64,000 nucleotides of DNA, from NCBI GenBank assembly GCA_020466095.1, contig CM035807.1:39272348-39336347 (forward strand), read 5' to 3'. A program made the translations under genes and the position numbers. The DNA comes from Chlorops oryzae (lineage: Eukaryota; Arthropoda; Insecta; Diptera; Chloropidae). The first letter of the stretch is position 1; each line of letters starts with the position of its first letter. Under the pieces are notes generated by a model. The model was not told the origin of the DNA. It did no database searches and saw nothing but the letters and a program-made list of their open reading frames with translations. Shown piece by piece: positions 11,531-23,225 of the stretch.

Positions 11531-11639
11531 CTTCTTGTCGTTGTCGTTTTTCTCATATTTTAAACAGTTCCCAGAGAGTTTCCAAAAAAATTTAAAGTCG
11601 AAAGAAAAAATCGATTTTATTTAAAAACTTCAGATAATA

Positions 11640-12240
11640 TAAACATATTTAAAAGACAATGTATGCCACGCCCGAAAAACGGGACCACTAAGAAAGAATA
11701 TTCAACAGGTTTTGTTTTATTTCTTTATGAAAACCACCCCTTTGCCACGCCCACTTTTCCAATTTTTTTTAAAATTCTATTCATAGAAATATTGCGAAAA
11801 AGTCAGACTTTGAGGCAGTTTTGGAATTTTTGTGATAGACTCTGGTACTGGAGGTACCCTTAATAATGGACCGATCAAGATTTTTTAGGAGGATGTTTAT
11901 GGCCAACTTTGGTTCAAGTCCCATTTGAATTTCGGATGTAGGAGAGAATGTTCGAAAAACGTCCTTCTGCCACGCTCACTTTTACAATATTTGGGAATCA
12001 AATTAGTTGCCTTTAAACATATTCATATATCAAAATATCTTGAAAAACTTTGAATTTAAAGCAGTTTTTGTGATTTTTATAACAGACCCTCGTACTGGAG
12101 GTACCCCTAAAAATGGTCCGATCGGGTCCATTCTCGAACTTATTTTTACTCGATTATTTACGATTATAAATATCACTCAACAGTTTTGTCTTTTTAAAGT
12201 CATAAATAAGGGTCAGATATGACTCTAATATATCGGTAGG
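11640..12240. repeat. Decayed interspersed repeat with GCCACGCCC and GGTACCC motifs
   Basis: CTGGTACTGGAGGTACCC at about 11840 recurs in diverged form at 12090, together with GCCACGCCC or GCCACGCTC. A related inverted form (GGGTACCTCTAGTACTAGGG) is at about 63907. The segment looks like an old Helentron-type or other non-coding repeat, without recognisable ends. Confidence 0.4.
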
Positions 12241-14027
12241 TAAATGATTTGTATAGAAAAAATATAAGGAAGCACGACAGACTTTCCCGTTGGTTTTTGC
12301 TTCGCAAAACGTAGCAAGCTTTTTCTTAAAATAGTTTTGGGCTGATCTACAGAGGCTGTCAAGCTTGACAAATCCAAAAAGTAAGACGAAATGGGAATAA
12401 GTCTTAAATCAAAAAATTTTTTGTATGAATTAACATTAATTTTGAGAACTGCCTAAGAAGGGTCGTTCATTCAACGTCGGCAAATTTCCAATCGCGAAAT
12501 TAACGGAGATATTTTCCGAGCCTACATGAATCCGACTATTATATGTTGTAGAACTAGAGAAACAATTTTTTTGAGTGTATGTAATATTACGCACGTCCGA
12601 AAATAGCAAATCCAATTTAGCGGTGAAATGTGTCCGCCTTCTCACATTGAAATAAATGGATTTTGGGGTCTTAACACAAGTATTCAGAGATAGAAACGGC
12701 TAAAACAGTTTTTTCTTCGAATGAGACCGCATTCTGTCAACTCTATTCGTACATTGTTGGCATAATACAAATTTTTCTTTGGGTACGAGCGGCTTTCAAT
12801 TGTAGTACCTATGGAATTTCTTTTCAGGTCAGAATATATGGTACCTCCAAATTTTTGTGAAAAATTTATTACATGTTGTAAATAGGCTTTGAATTTCAAC
12901 GTGAACGGTCATGTGTATACGCATATATCTGAATAAAAAAAAAGTGAAGATATTTCGTTTGATTCTTATCGTTTTCATAACAGAACTGCCGTTCAAGACG
13001 TCGACTCACATCCGAATTCAAAGATGAGTCTCTGCTCGAAATTGTTTTCGGCTCATAAATTCTTGGTAATAAATAATGTGACTCCTTGCAAGAGGAAGGA
13101 TGCTCGCAATAAAATTGCTGCAGCTATCGAAGAACTTAGAAAATGATAACGTGCATGAATCTTTGAGTCCTACCCTTAAGCAAATCCTTGGACGCAGAAG
13201 TCGTCCTCGGCCATTATAAAATGTAAGAGATAAACAGCGCAATTGCGAAAAAAGTAATAAACAGTTTATTGCTCCTAAGCGAAAATGCTACATACACGAA
13301 TACTTGCTCTCTGCTCCAAAGTTATTTTATGCCAGGCTGTCAATGAACAAACAAGTTTCAGCTACATAAGCATATCGAAATGTGGCTTGCATAAGGCAGT
13401 CATTTGTCTCCCGTCAACCACCATGGCCGAACCACTCTTCATAAATTTTAGCATCGACCATTTTAGAAAACCAAAACGAACTTCACAAAAACCAATGCTT
13501 GGGGGTTTGTTGTGTGTTCACAAAAGACACATATAGAAAATAAAAGCAATTCGGCTTTTAATATTTGCACTTAAAGGTTATCTTGGGGATTTAAATAAAA
13601 CAACAAATTTTCTCTCTAAAAGCATGCGTAAATCGAAAAATTGTTTAAGCCTACCTAAAAAAAACTCCCTTTAAAAAAATCTTTTACAAATTCTAGGTAG
13701 ATTTGAACGTTCTTTACAACTAACAGCAAAATTTTTTAAATGACAGTTGAGAGATCGTGTATTCTTTTATTTCCAAACCTTTTTTGTTTATGCATAACTT
13801 AAATTTCAACATCTTAATGGGCGAGAAGACCGTTGGATAGTCAAAGCCATGATCGGAATATCTCAAATTTTTACATAGAATGTGACACCACTCAGCACTA
13901 CTGGTTCGTCTCCAACAGAGCTTATGTTCAACAGGGTCATTCGTGATAAAATACTCGATATTTGACACGGTTAAAGACCTGGATCCTGTAAGCAAACCAA
14001 AATCTATGAGAGTGACATATATATACA
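12241..14027. other. Unassigned stretch with a short coding-like remnant
   Basis: Most of this shows nothing. At about 13065-13220 (+) two adjacent frames give basic, helix-rich peptides (ARNKIAAAIEELRK, then SPTLKQILGRRSRPRPL and a stop). This could be a frameshifted end of an old coding exon, of no family I recognise. A minus-strand open frame at 13720-14115 has no recognised domain. Confidence 0.3.
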
Positions 14028-14335
14028 TACAGTATTGCACGGATATATGCACCCCGGATATAAGCACTCCCCGGTTATATGCACTGAAAAACGTGCATTC
14101 ATGTTTTTTCAACAAATTTGTACTGAAATTATTTCGATATATGCACCCCGCTTATAAGCACTCCCCGCTTATATGCACGCGAATTTGTGCCATTTTCCTA
14201 CCACTTTCATATAAAAAGCCACTCCTATAGCACCAGCTGAAAAGCGTATGGCAACTGGGTTGTGAGAAAAGCCAAGTATGAACATAAATTTAACTTTATG
14301 TTTGATTTTTGGTTGAAAGCCAATTTTTTGTTTTT

Positions 14336-14463
14336 ATACCTTTTCCGAAGGAAAGGGTATATTAAGTTTGGCACGGAGTATGTAACATACCAAAGGAGTC
14401 GCGATAGATATAGACATATATATATATTCTTGATCAGGGTGACAAGAGGAATCGATCTAGCCA

Positions 14464-14526
<63 letters not shown>

Positions 14527-15237
14527 TGGTCACACTTTAGTTTTTCGTAATTTACTCCTAAGCCATGAAAGATATCATATTGAAATTTGGCATGGACTTG
14601 AACCAGGTAAATGTCCAAGAAACTGCATACAAATTTTTTTCGTAGTCCCTTCTTGGGTCGTGGTTCAGAAGTTTCAAAAATCACGATTTTTAACGTTTTT
14701 CGTGAATAACTTTTTTACTATACATCGCAGCTTATTGAAATTTGGTGTGTGTATAGCTACCATGTAGACTAAAGCTTTCGCTGAAAAAAAATTGCGACAT
14801 CGCTGTAACTATGGTCATCATCCTACACATTAGAAAAAAACACTCTTTTTCTTATTCTCGCATCTGTATACAAAAATGATTTTTTTTGCTTCTTCTGATT
14901 GTGTATTTTGCCGCCAAATAAAGTCGTCACTTAAGGTTAAAATTTGACCACCATCCGCGAATTTCGTGAAAATTTGGTTTTCACTATTTTGAATTGAGTA
15001 TTTCGCAGCTAGACAAAATGTCCTCTAACGGTTAAAATTTGACCATGACCACCACTCGCAAAAAATTTGTACTTAAATATAATTTCGAGTTTGTGAAGCT
15101 AAATCGAAGCACAGATAATGTGTAGCTAGAACAACGAAAAGGGCAGGAATTTTTGTTAAGGTAATGTTTCAACATATTTAAGGCTGAGGAAAAGGTATGT
15201 GTGCAATCGGCTTAGCCGATGTAAACTTCTTTACTTG
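14336..15237 (-). mobile_element. Diverged DINE-like Helentron, second subfamily
   Basis: The left end is ATACCTTTTCCGAAGGAAAG. A TATATA run, TTCTTGATCAGG core and a (GTCT)n tract follow, and the right end has an ATCGGCTTAGCCGAT hairpin next to TTTACTTG. The layout is the same as the six other copies in this window, but the sequence is different and there is no 128-bp unit. Confidence 0.75.
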
Positions 15238-15319
15238 TTTTTTTTTTAATAAAGTTTTTTTTTAAATAAATGAAGCTCAAATTTCATATGTTACCCGAAA
15301 TTTGTTTTTCGTGAATATG

Positions 15320-15459
15320 AGACCTGGGCAGTCCAATTACAAAATTGTAATTGATTACACACTTAATTACAATTACTTGTAATGGTAATTGAAGAATATT
15401 CAATTACAATTACTTGTAATTGTAATTGAAAAAGTTTTGTAATTCGACTGCCCAGGTCT
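15320..15459. mobile_element. 140-bp palindromic MITE
   Basis: AGACCTGGGCAGT at the left is mirrored by ACTGCCCAGGTCT at the right. The inside is made of TAATTACAATTAC-type palindromes. It lies inside the pogo-like element. I could not find a target duplication. Confidence 0.6.
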
Positions 15460-16511
15460 GGTGTATATGCAATGGTTGTGCTTAAAGCCGGGGTTTCAAT
15501 ATATGCACTGACCGTGCTTATAACCGGGATTTCAATATATGCACTCTTCCTCCTGCATTTTGGACGGTGTATATATCCGTGGAATACTGTAGTAATATAT
15601 GTATGCTGTAGACTTTTGGCGAGGTAGGACCTATGTCGCTCGATTTTTTCTTACTCACTGGCATTTTTAATTTTATGTGTTTGTTGTATCACTACAGATG
15701 CATACAATCTAATTGCGCCTGTAGTGGTGGGCAGCTCTGCCTATGAGCATCGAGAGTACTGCTCAGCAGTATTCTTGGACGTGCAACAAGCGTTCGACAA
15801 TGTCTGGCATGAAGGCTTGCTATACAAAATCCGAAGTTTAGTTCCTTTAAATTTCCACGCGATCTTTGAGTCATACTTAAAACATAGAACGTTCCAACTG
15901 AAATATGATACGTTTACAACAACAAGCTTTCAAATTAATGCAGCGGTCCCTCAAGGAAGTGTTGTAAGCCTTTTCTTTATCTCTTGTATACTGCAGATAT
16001 TCCTATTAGTGATCGAATAACAGCTTCAACATTCGCTGATGACACAGTAATACTAAGCCGACACAAGAATATAAGAGTCGCAACTTCTAAGCTCCAAAAT
16101 CATCTCAGCGAAGTTCAAGACTGGCTGTCTAAATGGCGAATTAAAATAAATGAGCTTTATTGTCGGCATATAACATTCACGCTTAACAGAAAATCTTCTC
16201 CGGATATTTTCCTTAATAACACACGTGTCCCTCAAAGTGAAGAAGTTACTTACCTCGGAATTCACTTGAATAAACGATTGACATGGCGCAAGCATATCGG
16301 TGCCAAGTAAAACCCAAATGAAACTTAAAGCCAATAGCTTGCACTGGTTAATTAATAATCGCTCTCCTCTTAAACTGGAATATAAAATCCTCCTTTACAA
16401 ACAAGTCACAAAACCTATATGGTTTGGAACGTATGGTTTGCAATTGTATGAAAATGCAAGCTATTCCAACATAGATATTCTGCAAAGAGCTCAGTCCATA
16501 ATCCCAAGGAC

Positions 16512-17267
16512 CAGGGCGTGCAAACGAAACAAATAACGTTCGGGTTATGGTTTTGGTTATAAAATGATTATGATTTTTATTACGGTTTCGTTCTGAAAAA
16601 AATTATTTCGGTATCGTTTCGTTCCGGTTACGGTTTTTCCAAGATTTTAAGAATCGTGGATAAATTTCAAGATATTAATCTCTTCCAAAAGGTGCATCTT
16701 TGGCTGAAGTTAGGACATGGTGCAAGATGTGGCTATTTTTTTTTATCGTCATTTACCATGTTTATACGACCCGCTAGATACGTGTTCACTCGACACACTT
16801 AAGTCTATCTGTCTCTGTTTGCCCACACGATTTTTACTGGTGTCAAAAAAGACAGGTTGTCTTAAACGTGTCGAGTAAATACGTATCAAGTGGTCATGTA
16901 AACATGGTATGTAATTGATTAAAAGTCACATAAACATTGACTGAATGAGTCAGTTAATTGTTTTAGTGAAAAAATCACGTGTGCGGCACAACAGACACAT
17001 GAAGAGAAATGTATAGGCAAGAGTACATAAACACGCACACGGGTGACTGATCAGTCAGACTGAATGTTTATGTGTGTAAATGAAATTTTGGGGAAGATGT
17101 TGGAAATTGTTTCAGAAACGGTTTCGAACCGGTTTCGGTGTTTCGGTTTCGGTTCGGGAACCGGTTTCCAAAAAAACAAAATATCGGTTTCGGTTTTATT
17201 TTGGTTAGGAAAATAAACCGGTTAAAATCGGTTATGGGTTCGGTTCCGCTTCCGGTTGCACGCCCTG
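16512..17267. mobile_element. hAT-type MITE inside the LINE
   Basis: The termini are CAGGGCGTGCAA and TTGCACGCCCTG. The 8-bp flanks are CCAAGGAC (16504-16511) and CTAAGGAC (17268-17275), one mismatch apart. The interior is rich in TTTCGGTTTCGG-like repeats and has no transposase. It contains the TA element at 16756-16907. Confidence 0.85.
16756..16907. mobile_element. 152-bp TA-flanked MITE, termini CCATGTTTATACGACC
   Basis: The ends CCATGTTTATACGACC and GGTCATGTAAACATGG are imperfect inverted repeats between TA dinucleotides (16754-16755, 16908-16909). The subterminal ACACGTTTAAGAC-like sequences are also inverted. The tip resembles those of the elements at 441 and 22582. Confidence 0.7.
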
Positions 17268-18024
17268 CTAAGGACTATAACCGGAGCTCCTTGGTTTATT
17301 TCAAATGAAACAATACACAGATAACTTAATGTAGAACTGATTAAAATGGAGTTCGCCAAAGTCAAAGAAAAGTATTTTTGTAAACTGCAAGCACACGTGA
17401 ATCCACTCGCGTGTAGACTTTCAAATCCATCTCACCATTCGAGCCTTAAAAGAAATGATCGGCCAGCGGCTCCAAGTCGTACTCAACAACAGATGCAATC
17501 CATGCACATTCATCAATACAGCTTTCCTAGCTGATCGTCAACTCAGTGGGTGTACTCCATGCACCCTTGTAATCTACGCACACCCTAACTCCTTAAAATC
17601 GTCGTTTCCGCAAACAACACCGTCAATACTACATGTATTTCTTCACACATCAGCAATTCCCGCGTATAATCCACTGCTTTATCATTTCATCGAGCTTCTT
17701 ATGCTCTCCAACACCGACTCAATTACATGTGATCCTACACATACATCATAAAAGCCCAGTCTTCTTAAACCGAGGCCCGTAATTATCAAAAAATAACATT
17801 CATAAACGTTTCTATAAGTCGGAATATGCTCTGTGATATGTAATTGTGTTAAATTAGGTGTAAGATTTTAAAAATTATTGATAGACTCCTATCCTAAAGG
17901 AGTGATCCAATAAATAATATATTATATATAATGTTTAAAAAAAATAAATTACATTTGAAGGTAATGCAAAACTTAAGGCCTTACATTTCGTATCACATCG
18001 CCGTGTTACAAATAACGTGTTTTA

Positions 18025-18765
18025 TGCTATGTTCTCACTATAGGGGTTAAGTTCTTAACCCGATACTTTAACTCAAAGCGTTCATATCAGCTTTGAGCGA
18101 GTTAGGGTTTACTAAAGTCATATGACCCAGCCGGAAAGTGGACTACTTCTGCACTACTTCCGAAGTGGTGAAAATTCATAATGCGGCTACTCGCATTACT
18201 AATCCTAACTGTTAATGAATTTTGTTAGAAGATGGCCGCTGTTTTCATTACATGCGTGCGATAATGTTCGGCTTGGGAGTTTGAAATATAAAAAACGCGC
18301 AAGGTATATCTGATATACTATATCATCGAGAAATTGCAAATAAAAATGGAATTTGCTTTATTAGAAATGTTTAAAGAAGCTGAAAAATCCAAAGGAATAT
18401 TGGAAGCAATAATATTAGAAGACCATTGGAATAACCACAGGAACCAAAATAGATTAATGGAGTTAATGATGAAAGCGGCATCACAAAATGTTCCAAGACC
18501 TGTGATCAAAATTAACATATCCAAACACATCCTTCACCTCTCATTTGCTGCACGGGAAAGCTTCCCTGTCAGTGCTGTATTAAATATAAACCCGGTTTTT
18601 GTATTCGGTGTTAGCAAATGGAGCTGAAATTTTCAAATGCAACTCAGAGTTAAATGTTAACCCGGGGTTTATTTTCGGCTTAAATGATTTTTTTTATATG
18701 CGTTTTGACATTTGAAACCCTGGGTTTCGCCGATAACCCTAACCTGGCCTAGTGAGAACATAGCA
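18025..18765. mobile_element. TTA-flanked element with TGCTATGTTCTCACTA termini
   Basis: The ends TGCTATGTTCTCACTA and TAGTGAGAACATAGCA are inverted and flanked by TTA (18022-18024, 18766-18768). A 3-bp TTA target is the hallmark of PIF/Harbinger elements. Subterminal GGGTTAAG and TTAACCCG-type blocks follow. A 97-codon open frame lies inside. Confidence 0.8.
18334..18627 (+). CDS. Unrecognised 97-residue open frame inside the TTA element
   Basis: The frame starts MQIKMEFALLEMF and is helical and charged for its first 55 residues (two possible amphipathic helices, with LLEMFKEAEKSKG and WNNHRNQNRLMELMM). It then runs into the 3' subterminal repeat, so the last 25 or so residues are probably not protein sequence. 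It could be an N-terminal exon of a Harbinger transposase or of its DNA-binding partner. I do not recognise the family. Confidence 0.3.
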   Translation: MQIKMEFALLEMFKEAEKSKGILEAIILEDHWNNHRNQNRLMELMMKAASQNVPRPVIKINISKHILHLSFAARESFPVSAVLNINPVFVFGVSKWS

Positions 18766-19007
18766 TTATTCGATCAATACACCTCAGAAATATTATTTTT
18801 TTGCCTTACTATGCCTTACGTTTTCCCGCTGGGCAGTGGCATGGACAATGAGGCGTCTACAGTTCAATTTTGATCACATATGTTATTATTCTAATATGCT
18901 CGAGTTCGATTCCTGTCGCGGGCGAAAAAATGCAGAAGAATGGTAATATTCGAAAAAGCCAAAAAATTTGATTGAAAAACAAGTCTTGCCAATGCTGTTT
19001 CAGAACT
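18766..19007. other. Spacer with a tRNA-like B-box relic
   Basis: CGAGTTCGATTCCTGTCGC at about 18900 resembles a B box followed by a GCGGGCGAAAA stretch, but no A box is clear upstream. Otherwise nothing is visible. Confidence 0.35.
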
Positions 19008-19553
19008 TATTTTATTTATTATTTTTATTATATTTTATTTATTCAATTCAGTCTACTGACAGTATATATCACAGCCTTGTGTTACCTTATGTTAATTACT
19101 TAATTAAACAATTCAATAAGCTTAAGCCTAAATCTACCGAGGCTTACACTGAAATCTAAATTTTAAACATATTAAATACAAACATCATAGAAGCCGATAT
19201 TCGCCTATCTATAAACTCAAGGATTGCAAACCCAGCAAATTTCCGTATAACCAAATAATTAGGGGAATTATGTGGCCAGCGCTGTCTGTTAAAGCCAACT
19301 TGGTGAAAATCTTTTGAGCCTTTTCAATTTTGTCGGAATATTTATTATAGTAAGGATTCCAAATTAGAGAGCAGTATTCAAGAAGACTTCTTATTAGAGC
19401 AACATACAGCGACTTTAGAATTATTAGGTCTGTAAAAACGCCGGTATTTCTTCTAATAAACCCAATCATCGAGAAAGATTTTGAGATAATATGATCAATG
19501 TGATGAGAAAAGTTTAAACTAGAATCAAATTTTACCCTAAGGTCTTTGGTTAA

Positions 19554-20281
19554 GGGGACCTTCTGGTCTAGAGCACGAAAATTTAGGGTATTTTCATGAT
19601 TTTTTTTTGGTATTAAGCCAAATAAAAAACGATTTTCTAAGTATGCAGGCTTATTATATTCTTTATTGACAAAAAATAAAAAATGTTGTTGTAATTTTTT
19701 TTTTTTTTTTTTGGTATTTTAAAAATGGCGTTGAAGTGGACCCTCTTTGAAAAAGTACCTCCGTGGTGTGAAAGATTTTGGCAGTTCCGGTAATCGAAAA
19801 AAAAAAACAATAATATGTTATTAATCAGAATGAATGCGGCTATGGCAGGAACTAGAATAAAAAAATTTTTTTTTTAAATTGACAAAATGGCGCAATTTTT
19901 TATTTCAACCATCACAAACTCCCCATTTTTTGACCATTTTTTTGATGAAAAAATATGAAGTTCTTGAAATAAAAATTCGATTTTAGTTCGGGCCATAGCC
20001 ATTGATGTTATGAATAACATATAAAAATTCCAGACAAATCGGTTCGATGGTTTTTTTGTTTTCATTCACACCAGGTCAAAAAAAGTAGTTTTGAGATAAA
20101 CGCGTTCAAACTTGCTTTGATCAAGCGCACTGCCTGCTGTCTCCACCTTCTAAAAAGGCTGTAGCAAAACAAATATTGTCAATATCTTCACGAAACTTTG
20201 CCAGCATATTCTTAAAAGTCTATTCTTCCGAAATATATAAAAAAAATCAATTTTCAAAAAATTCTAGACCAGAAGGTCCCC
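19554..20281. mobile_element. TTAA-flanked (piggyBac-type) MITE
   Basis: GGGGACCTTCTGGTCTAGA at the left is mirrored at the right. TTAA sits at 19550-19553 and 20282-20285. A TTAA target is the signature of piggyBac transposition, and taking out one copy rejoins the LINE. The interior is non-coding with long A/T runs. Confidence 0.8.
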
Positions 20282-20313
20282 TTAAAGTACAACGAGGTAG
20301 TATATAGGTATTA

Positions 20314-20554
20314 GGTAGGTAGGTTGAAGTGGCTGCCACTTAGGCCGTTAATCGGCCCATTGTGATACCACGGAGGTTTTCTTGTGTTTGTGTGAGTGTA
20401 TGTCTTTTTATGTAGTGTGCCCCTAACATGCGATTTTTGAAAAACCAGTGCTAGGCTTGGAACATTACACTTCGTTTCGCCTGTGCCGGGAATCGAACCT
20501 CGGACCCTGGGATCAAGAGCATAGCACGCATCCCCTACGCTATCCCAGAGCCAC
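20314..20554 (-). mobile_element. tRNA-derived SINE with CCTA tail, intact
   Basis: This is a full minus-strand copy: GGTAGGTAGG tail at the left, B box (GGAATCGAACC) near 20490, A-box region near 20535. A perfect 12-bp TSD, ATATAGGTATTA, lies at 20302-20313 and 20555-20566. The long TSD shows L1-type target-primed insertion, into a LINE. Confidence 0.92.
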
Positions 20555-20617
20555 ATATAGGTATTAAGATTATATTCAAACTTTGCAATGTCAGATTTTT
20601 TTATGATATGATACCAC

Positions 20618-21301
20618 TAGGGATGTGCCGGATAGTGAATTTGCCGGATAACCGGATATCGGATATCCGGTAAAAAATATGTAGCCGGATACATAGTATC
20701 CGGCCGGATATCTGAAAAATTTTTTCTCTGTTTGAAATTGTACTTTCGCTGGCCACAATTGAACAGATTGTCCGAAATAAATGATTTTCTGTCAACGCCG
20801 TTCATTGGTATAATATAGAGCTGGAAAACATTCGATTCCACCATTGATATTATCGATGTTTTTAAATTTCATTAAACTAAATTAATTATTTATCACAAAA
20901 AATAATAACCAAATCTAGTTTATGGTAAAAAATAGACAATCGCAATAAAAACTTGGATAATGCTTAAAATTAAAAAACAACAATCTGATTGTAAGTATCT
21001 AACTAACATCAATGTTTTTGAATTTCAAGCATTATCGAAGTTCATACTACGACCGTCTATCCTTTTCCATAAACTACTAAGTTTGTTAGGATTTAATTTA
21101 AGTTAATTTGACTTAATTTATTTCTGATTTAATTTGCACGTTCAACAAAAAACAAAACTCAAAGATGGACAAATCAAAGTCTGCGGTATGTATCGGTATC
21201 CGGACGGATAGTAGTGATATCCGGTGGGCATGCCGGATATACTAAAAACCAACCGGATACGCCGGATACGGATAGTTACCGGATTATCCGGCATATCCCT
21301 A
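20618..21301. mobile_element. hAT-type MITE with GCCGGATA-rich ends
   Basis: The termini are TAGGGATGTGCCGG and CCGGCATATCCCTA. A perfect 8-bp TSD, GATACCAC, lies at 20610-20617 and 21302-21309. The subterminal parts are GGATATCCGG repeats, and there is no gene inside. Confidence 0.9.
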
Positions 21302-22050
21302 GATACCACACAATATCGTTGTTCAACATTCAAATGTAACATGGATTATGCTGCACCATAAAATGAACGCTTCGAGGTCCTCTTGCAATCTAAACAGTCA
21401 AAGAAAATTTACATCTTTAAGAAATAGTTTGACATCATCCAGCGAAATAGTAAGCACTTTGAGTTTTAAAGAAGTTTGAGAAATTTTAAGAATTCGATTA
21501 ACTTTTAAATTGAGATATAATATAAGAACAACAATGAGCCACAGTGTGTCCCTTGAGGGATTCCAGATCATGCATTGATAAGAATTCTTGATTTAATAGA
21601 TCCAATTTTCCCTAACAGCTTCCGATCATGAAGAAAGTTGGATAAAAACTGTAAGAGAGAGCCACGAACTCCAAAAGAAAATAAGTTCTTTAGGAGCAAT
21701 TAATGGTCAGTTTTATCAAATTCCTTAGAAAAATCAGTATATATGACATCTAACTGCGCGTTTGACTCAAATGCATTAATAATATGATGTGGAATTATAG
21801 CAAGATTATTACATGTAGATATTCCAGGAAAAAATCCGTGCTGAAGTGGTGAAATGAAGTAGCAAACGTATGAACTTTGCCCAGATATTTGGTCAAATAT
21901 TTCTATCAAGCTGTGAGCTACGACAGCTCGGGCCGGTCCTCCATTAATTAACGTAGTATATCAAATGTACTGAATTGGCCCTGTTGCCTCTACTTCGGCA
22001 CTAGTTCAATCGCGACTGTTGATTTTCGAATGGCACCTCAGAATAGAAGT

Positions 22051-22272
22051 TTACAAATCGGCAAATCGGTTCGTTTTTTTAGTGAAGACGCGGTTGCATT
22101 TTTGGCAAGCGTACGGCTTTTGGCATTTATGACTTTTGATATATTTTTTATTGTACGTTTTGTTGCAAACGCTGCATGTTAACTCTAGAAAGAATTTTTT
22201 ATAAATAAATTGCTTTTTATTTCTTATTGTTTTAAATTTGTTTTCTTTTTTATGCAATTTTGCAATATTCAA
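22051..22272 (-). pseudogene. C2H2 zinc-finger-like C-terminal fragment
   Basis: The 73-residue frame has LTCSVCNKTYNKKYIKSHKC followed by PYACQKCNRVFTKK, that is, two C-x2-C pairs with one H..C ending. The second finger loses its histidines before the stop. The N-terminal half is lysine-rich and may not be real coding. It could be a piece of a zinc-finger gene or a transposon-encoded finger. No neighbouring exon was found. Confidence 0.4.
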
Positions 22273-22581
22273 GTATGCAAATGTACCACTGTTCTATGAA
22301 ACAAGGGAAGAACGCCCTCTATTAGCAGTGTTGAAACTTACGTTGCGCTGAAACCTTATTTTCAAACCTAACCCTTAAGAGTTTTTGGGTTCATGGATGT
22401 GGAAAGTTTAGCAAATTCAAATTAAGACTACTTTAACGATCCTATTTGAGTGGTGCTCAATATGAAGTTTTACTCACTCGATTCCATGTTTGTTTCCATA
22501 CGTTTACGATAAACGAATTTGCGATAAATTAATTAGTATTTGTTTTTACAAAAACACTTTTTGGTTTGTTAGTGTCTATTA

Positions 22582-23004
22582 CTACGTTTATGCATCATGT
22601 TAACCCGGGTATATTCAACTCAGGTCAATTCAACCCCCTCGCATAAACGCTATTTATAACCGAGTTAGAGAATTTAATCGGGTTGAATAAACACATTTAT
22701 TTAAAGTGGGTAGAAAATTCAACTCGAGTTGAAGTTTGTGCATAAACACGAGGGCTTAGGCAAATCGAAGCGAATGACAAAAATCCAACTCATTTCGACT
22801 TTTAGTCATGCATTGTAATGTGTGTCCCATACATTTATATTTCTAAAAACATAATTTTCGTGTATGTCATGCCGCATCGCTGTTCAGTGTCTCTTAAGAA
22901 TAAAACTGGGTTAGTCTTTTAACTCAAGTTCAAAATTGCCCGTTTATGCTCAGGTTTTTTACCCGGGTTGAATATACCTGGGTTAACATGATGCATAAAC
23001 GTAG
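22582..23004. mobile_element. TA-flanked MITE, termini CTACGTTTATGCATCATG
   Basis: CTACGTTTATGCATCATG at the left is mirrored by CATGATGCATAAACGTAG at the right, with TA on both sides (22580-22581, 23005-23006). The inverted match continues through TTAACCCGGGTATATTCAAC. No gene is inside. Confidence 0.85.
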
Positions 23005-23156
23005 TATATGTCACTTTTTGCAATTCACTTTTTATGAAAACAAGCTTAAACACTTCGTTACAAGATTTGCACTTGTTCAATGCATTGGCCGGAAAATTAC
23101 GAGCGAGTAAGTCATGCCCCGATTTTCATTTCCATTTTGAACTCGTCTTACTTGAA

Positions 23157-23225
23157 TCTCATTAGCTGCGTATGGCATGCATACTGGCCTCATTATCCGA
23201 AGATCGCGCGGGTTCGAGCCTTAAA
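23157..23225 (+). other. tRNA-like module
   Basis: TTAGCTGCGTATGGCATG resembles an A box and GCGGGTTCGAGCC a B box, about 35 bases apart. No folded acceptor stem and no repeat tail were found. Confidence 0.45.

Larger units (their letters stand above)
14030..15589. mobile_element. pogo/Tigger-like non-autonomous element
   Basis: The ends are CAGTATTGCACGGATATA and its inverted match TATATCCGTGGAATACTG, flanked by TA (14028-14029, 15590-15591). Subterminal blocks repeat TATATGCACCCCG and CTTATAAGCACTCCCCG, a pattern common in pogo-like MITEs. No transposase remains; the interior has been filled by the elements at 14336-15237 and 15320-15459. Confidence 0.75.
15695..17755 (+). pseudogene. Jockey-like LINE reverse transcriptase, 5'-truncated and interrupted
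   Basis: This is a remnant of a non-LTR retrotransposon ORF2. It shows the RT block VFLDVQQAFDNVWHEGL, then AAVPQGSVVS, then the catalytic TFADDTVIL, then EEVTYLGIHLNKRLTW and the thumb region. After the insertion at 16512-17267 the typical ITGAPWFISN segment resumes near 17276. There are frameshifts near 15970 and 16308 and stops near 17320. The endonuclease domain and ORF1 are missing. It cannot encode a working protein. Confidence 0.88.
19008..21910 (-). pseudogene. Jockey-superfamily LINE reverse transcriptase, interrupted three times
   Basis: Read right to left, an RT finger/palm fragment begins near 21909 (ISPLQHGFFPGIST, YTDFSKEFDKTDH). SGIPQGTHCGSLL comes near 21540, and the region after the catalytic loop (RLQEDLEAFILWCS) near 21380. 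The conserved KDLRVKFDSSLNFSHHI and MIGFIRRNTGVF segments lie at 19400-19550. Stops and shifts occur, for example after KTDH. The 3' end near 19010 is A-rich (AATAAATAAAATATAATAAA). Insertions at 19554-20281, 20314-20554 and 20618-21301 split it. It is dead. Confidence 0.85.

Noticed and set aside
14225..14540. Open frames on both strands through a (GTCT)n tract
   Set aside because: A tetranucleotide repeat gives open frames of QTDR or VCLS repeats by composition alone; it is the microsatellite of a DINE-like element.
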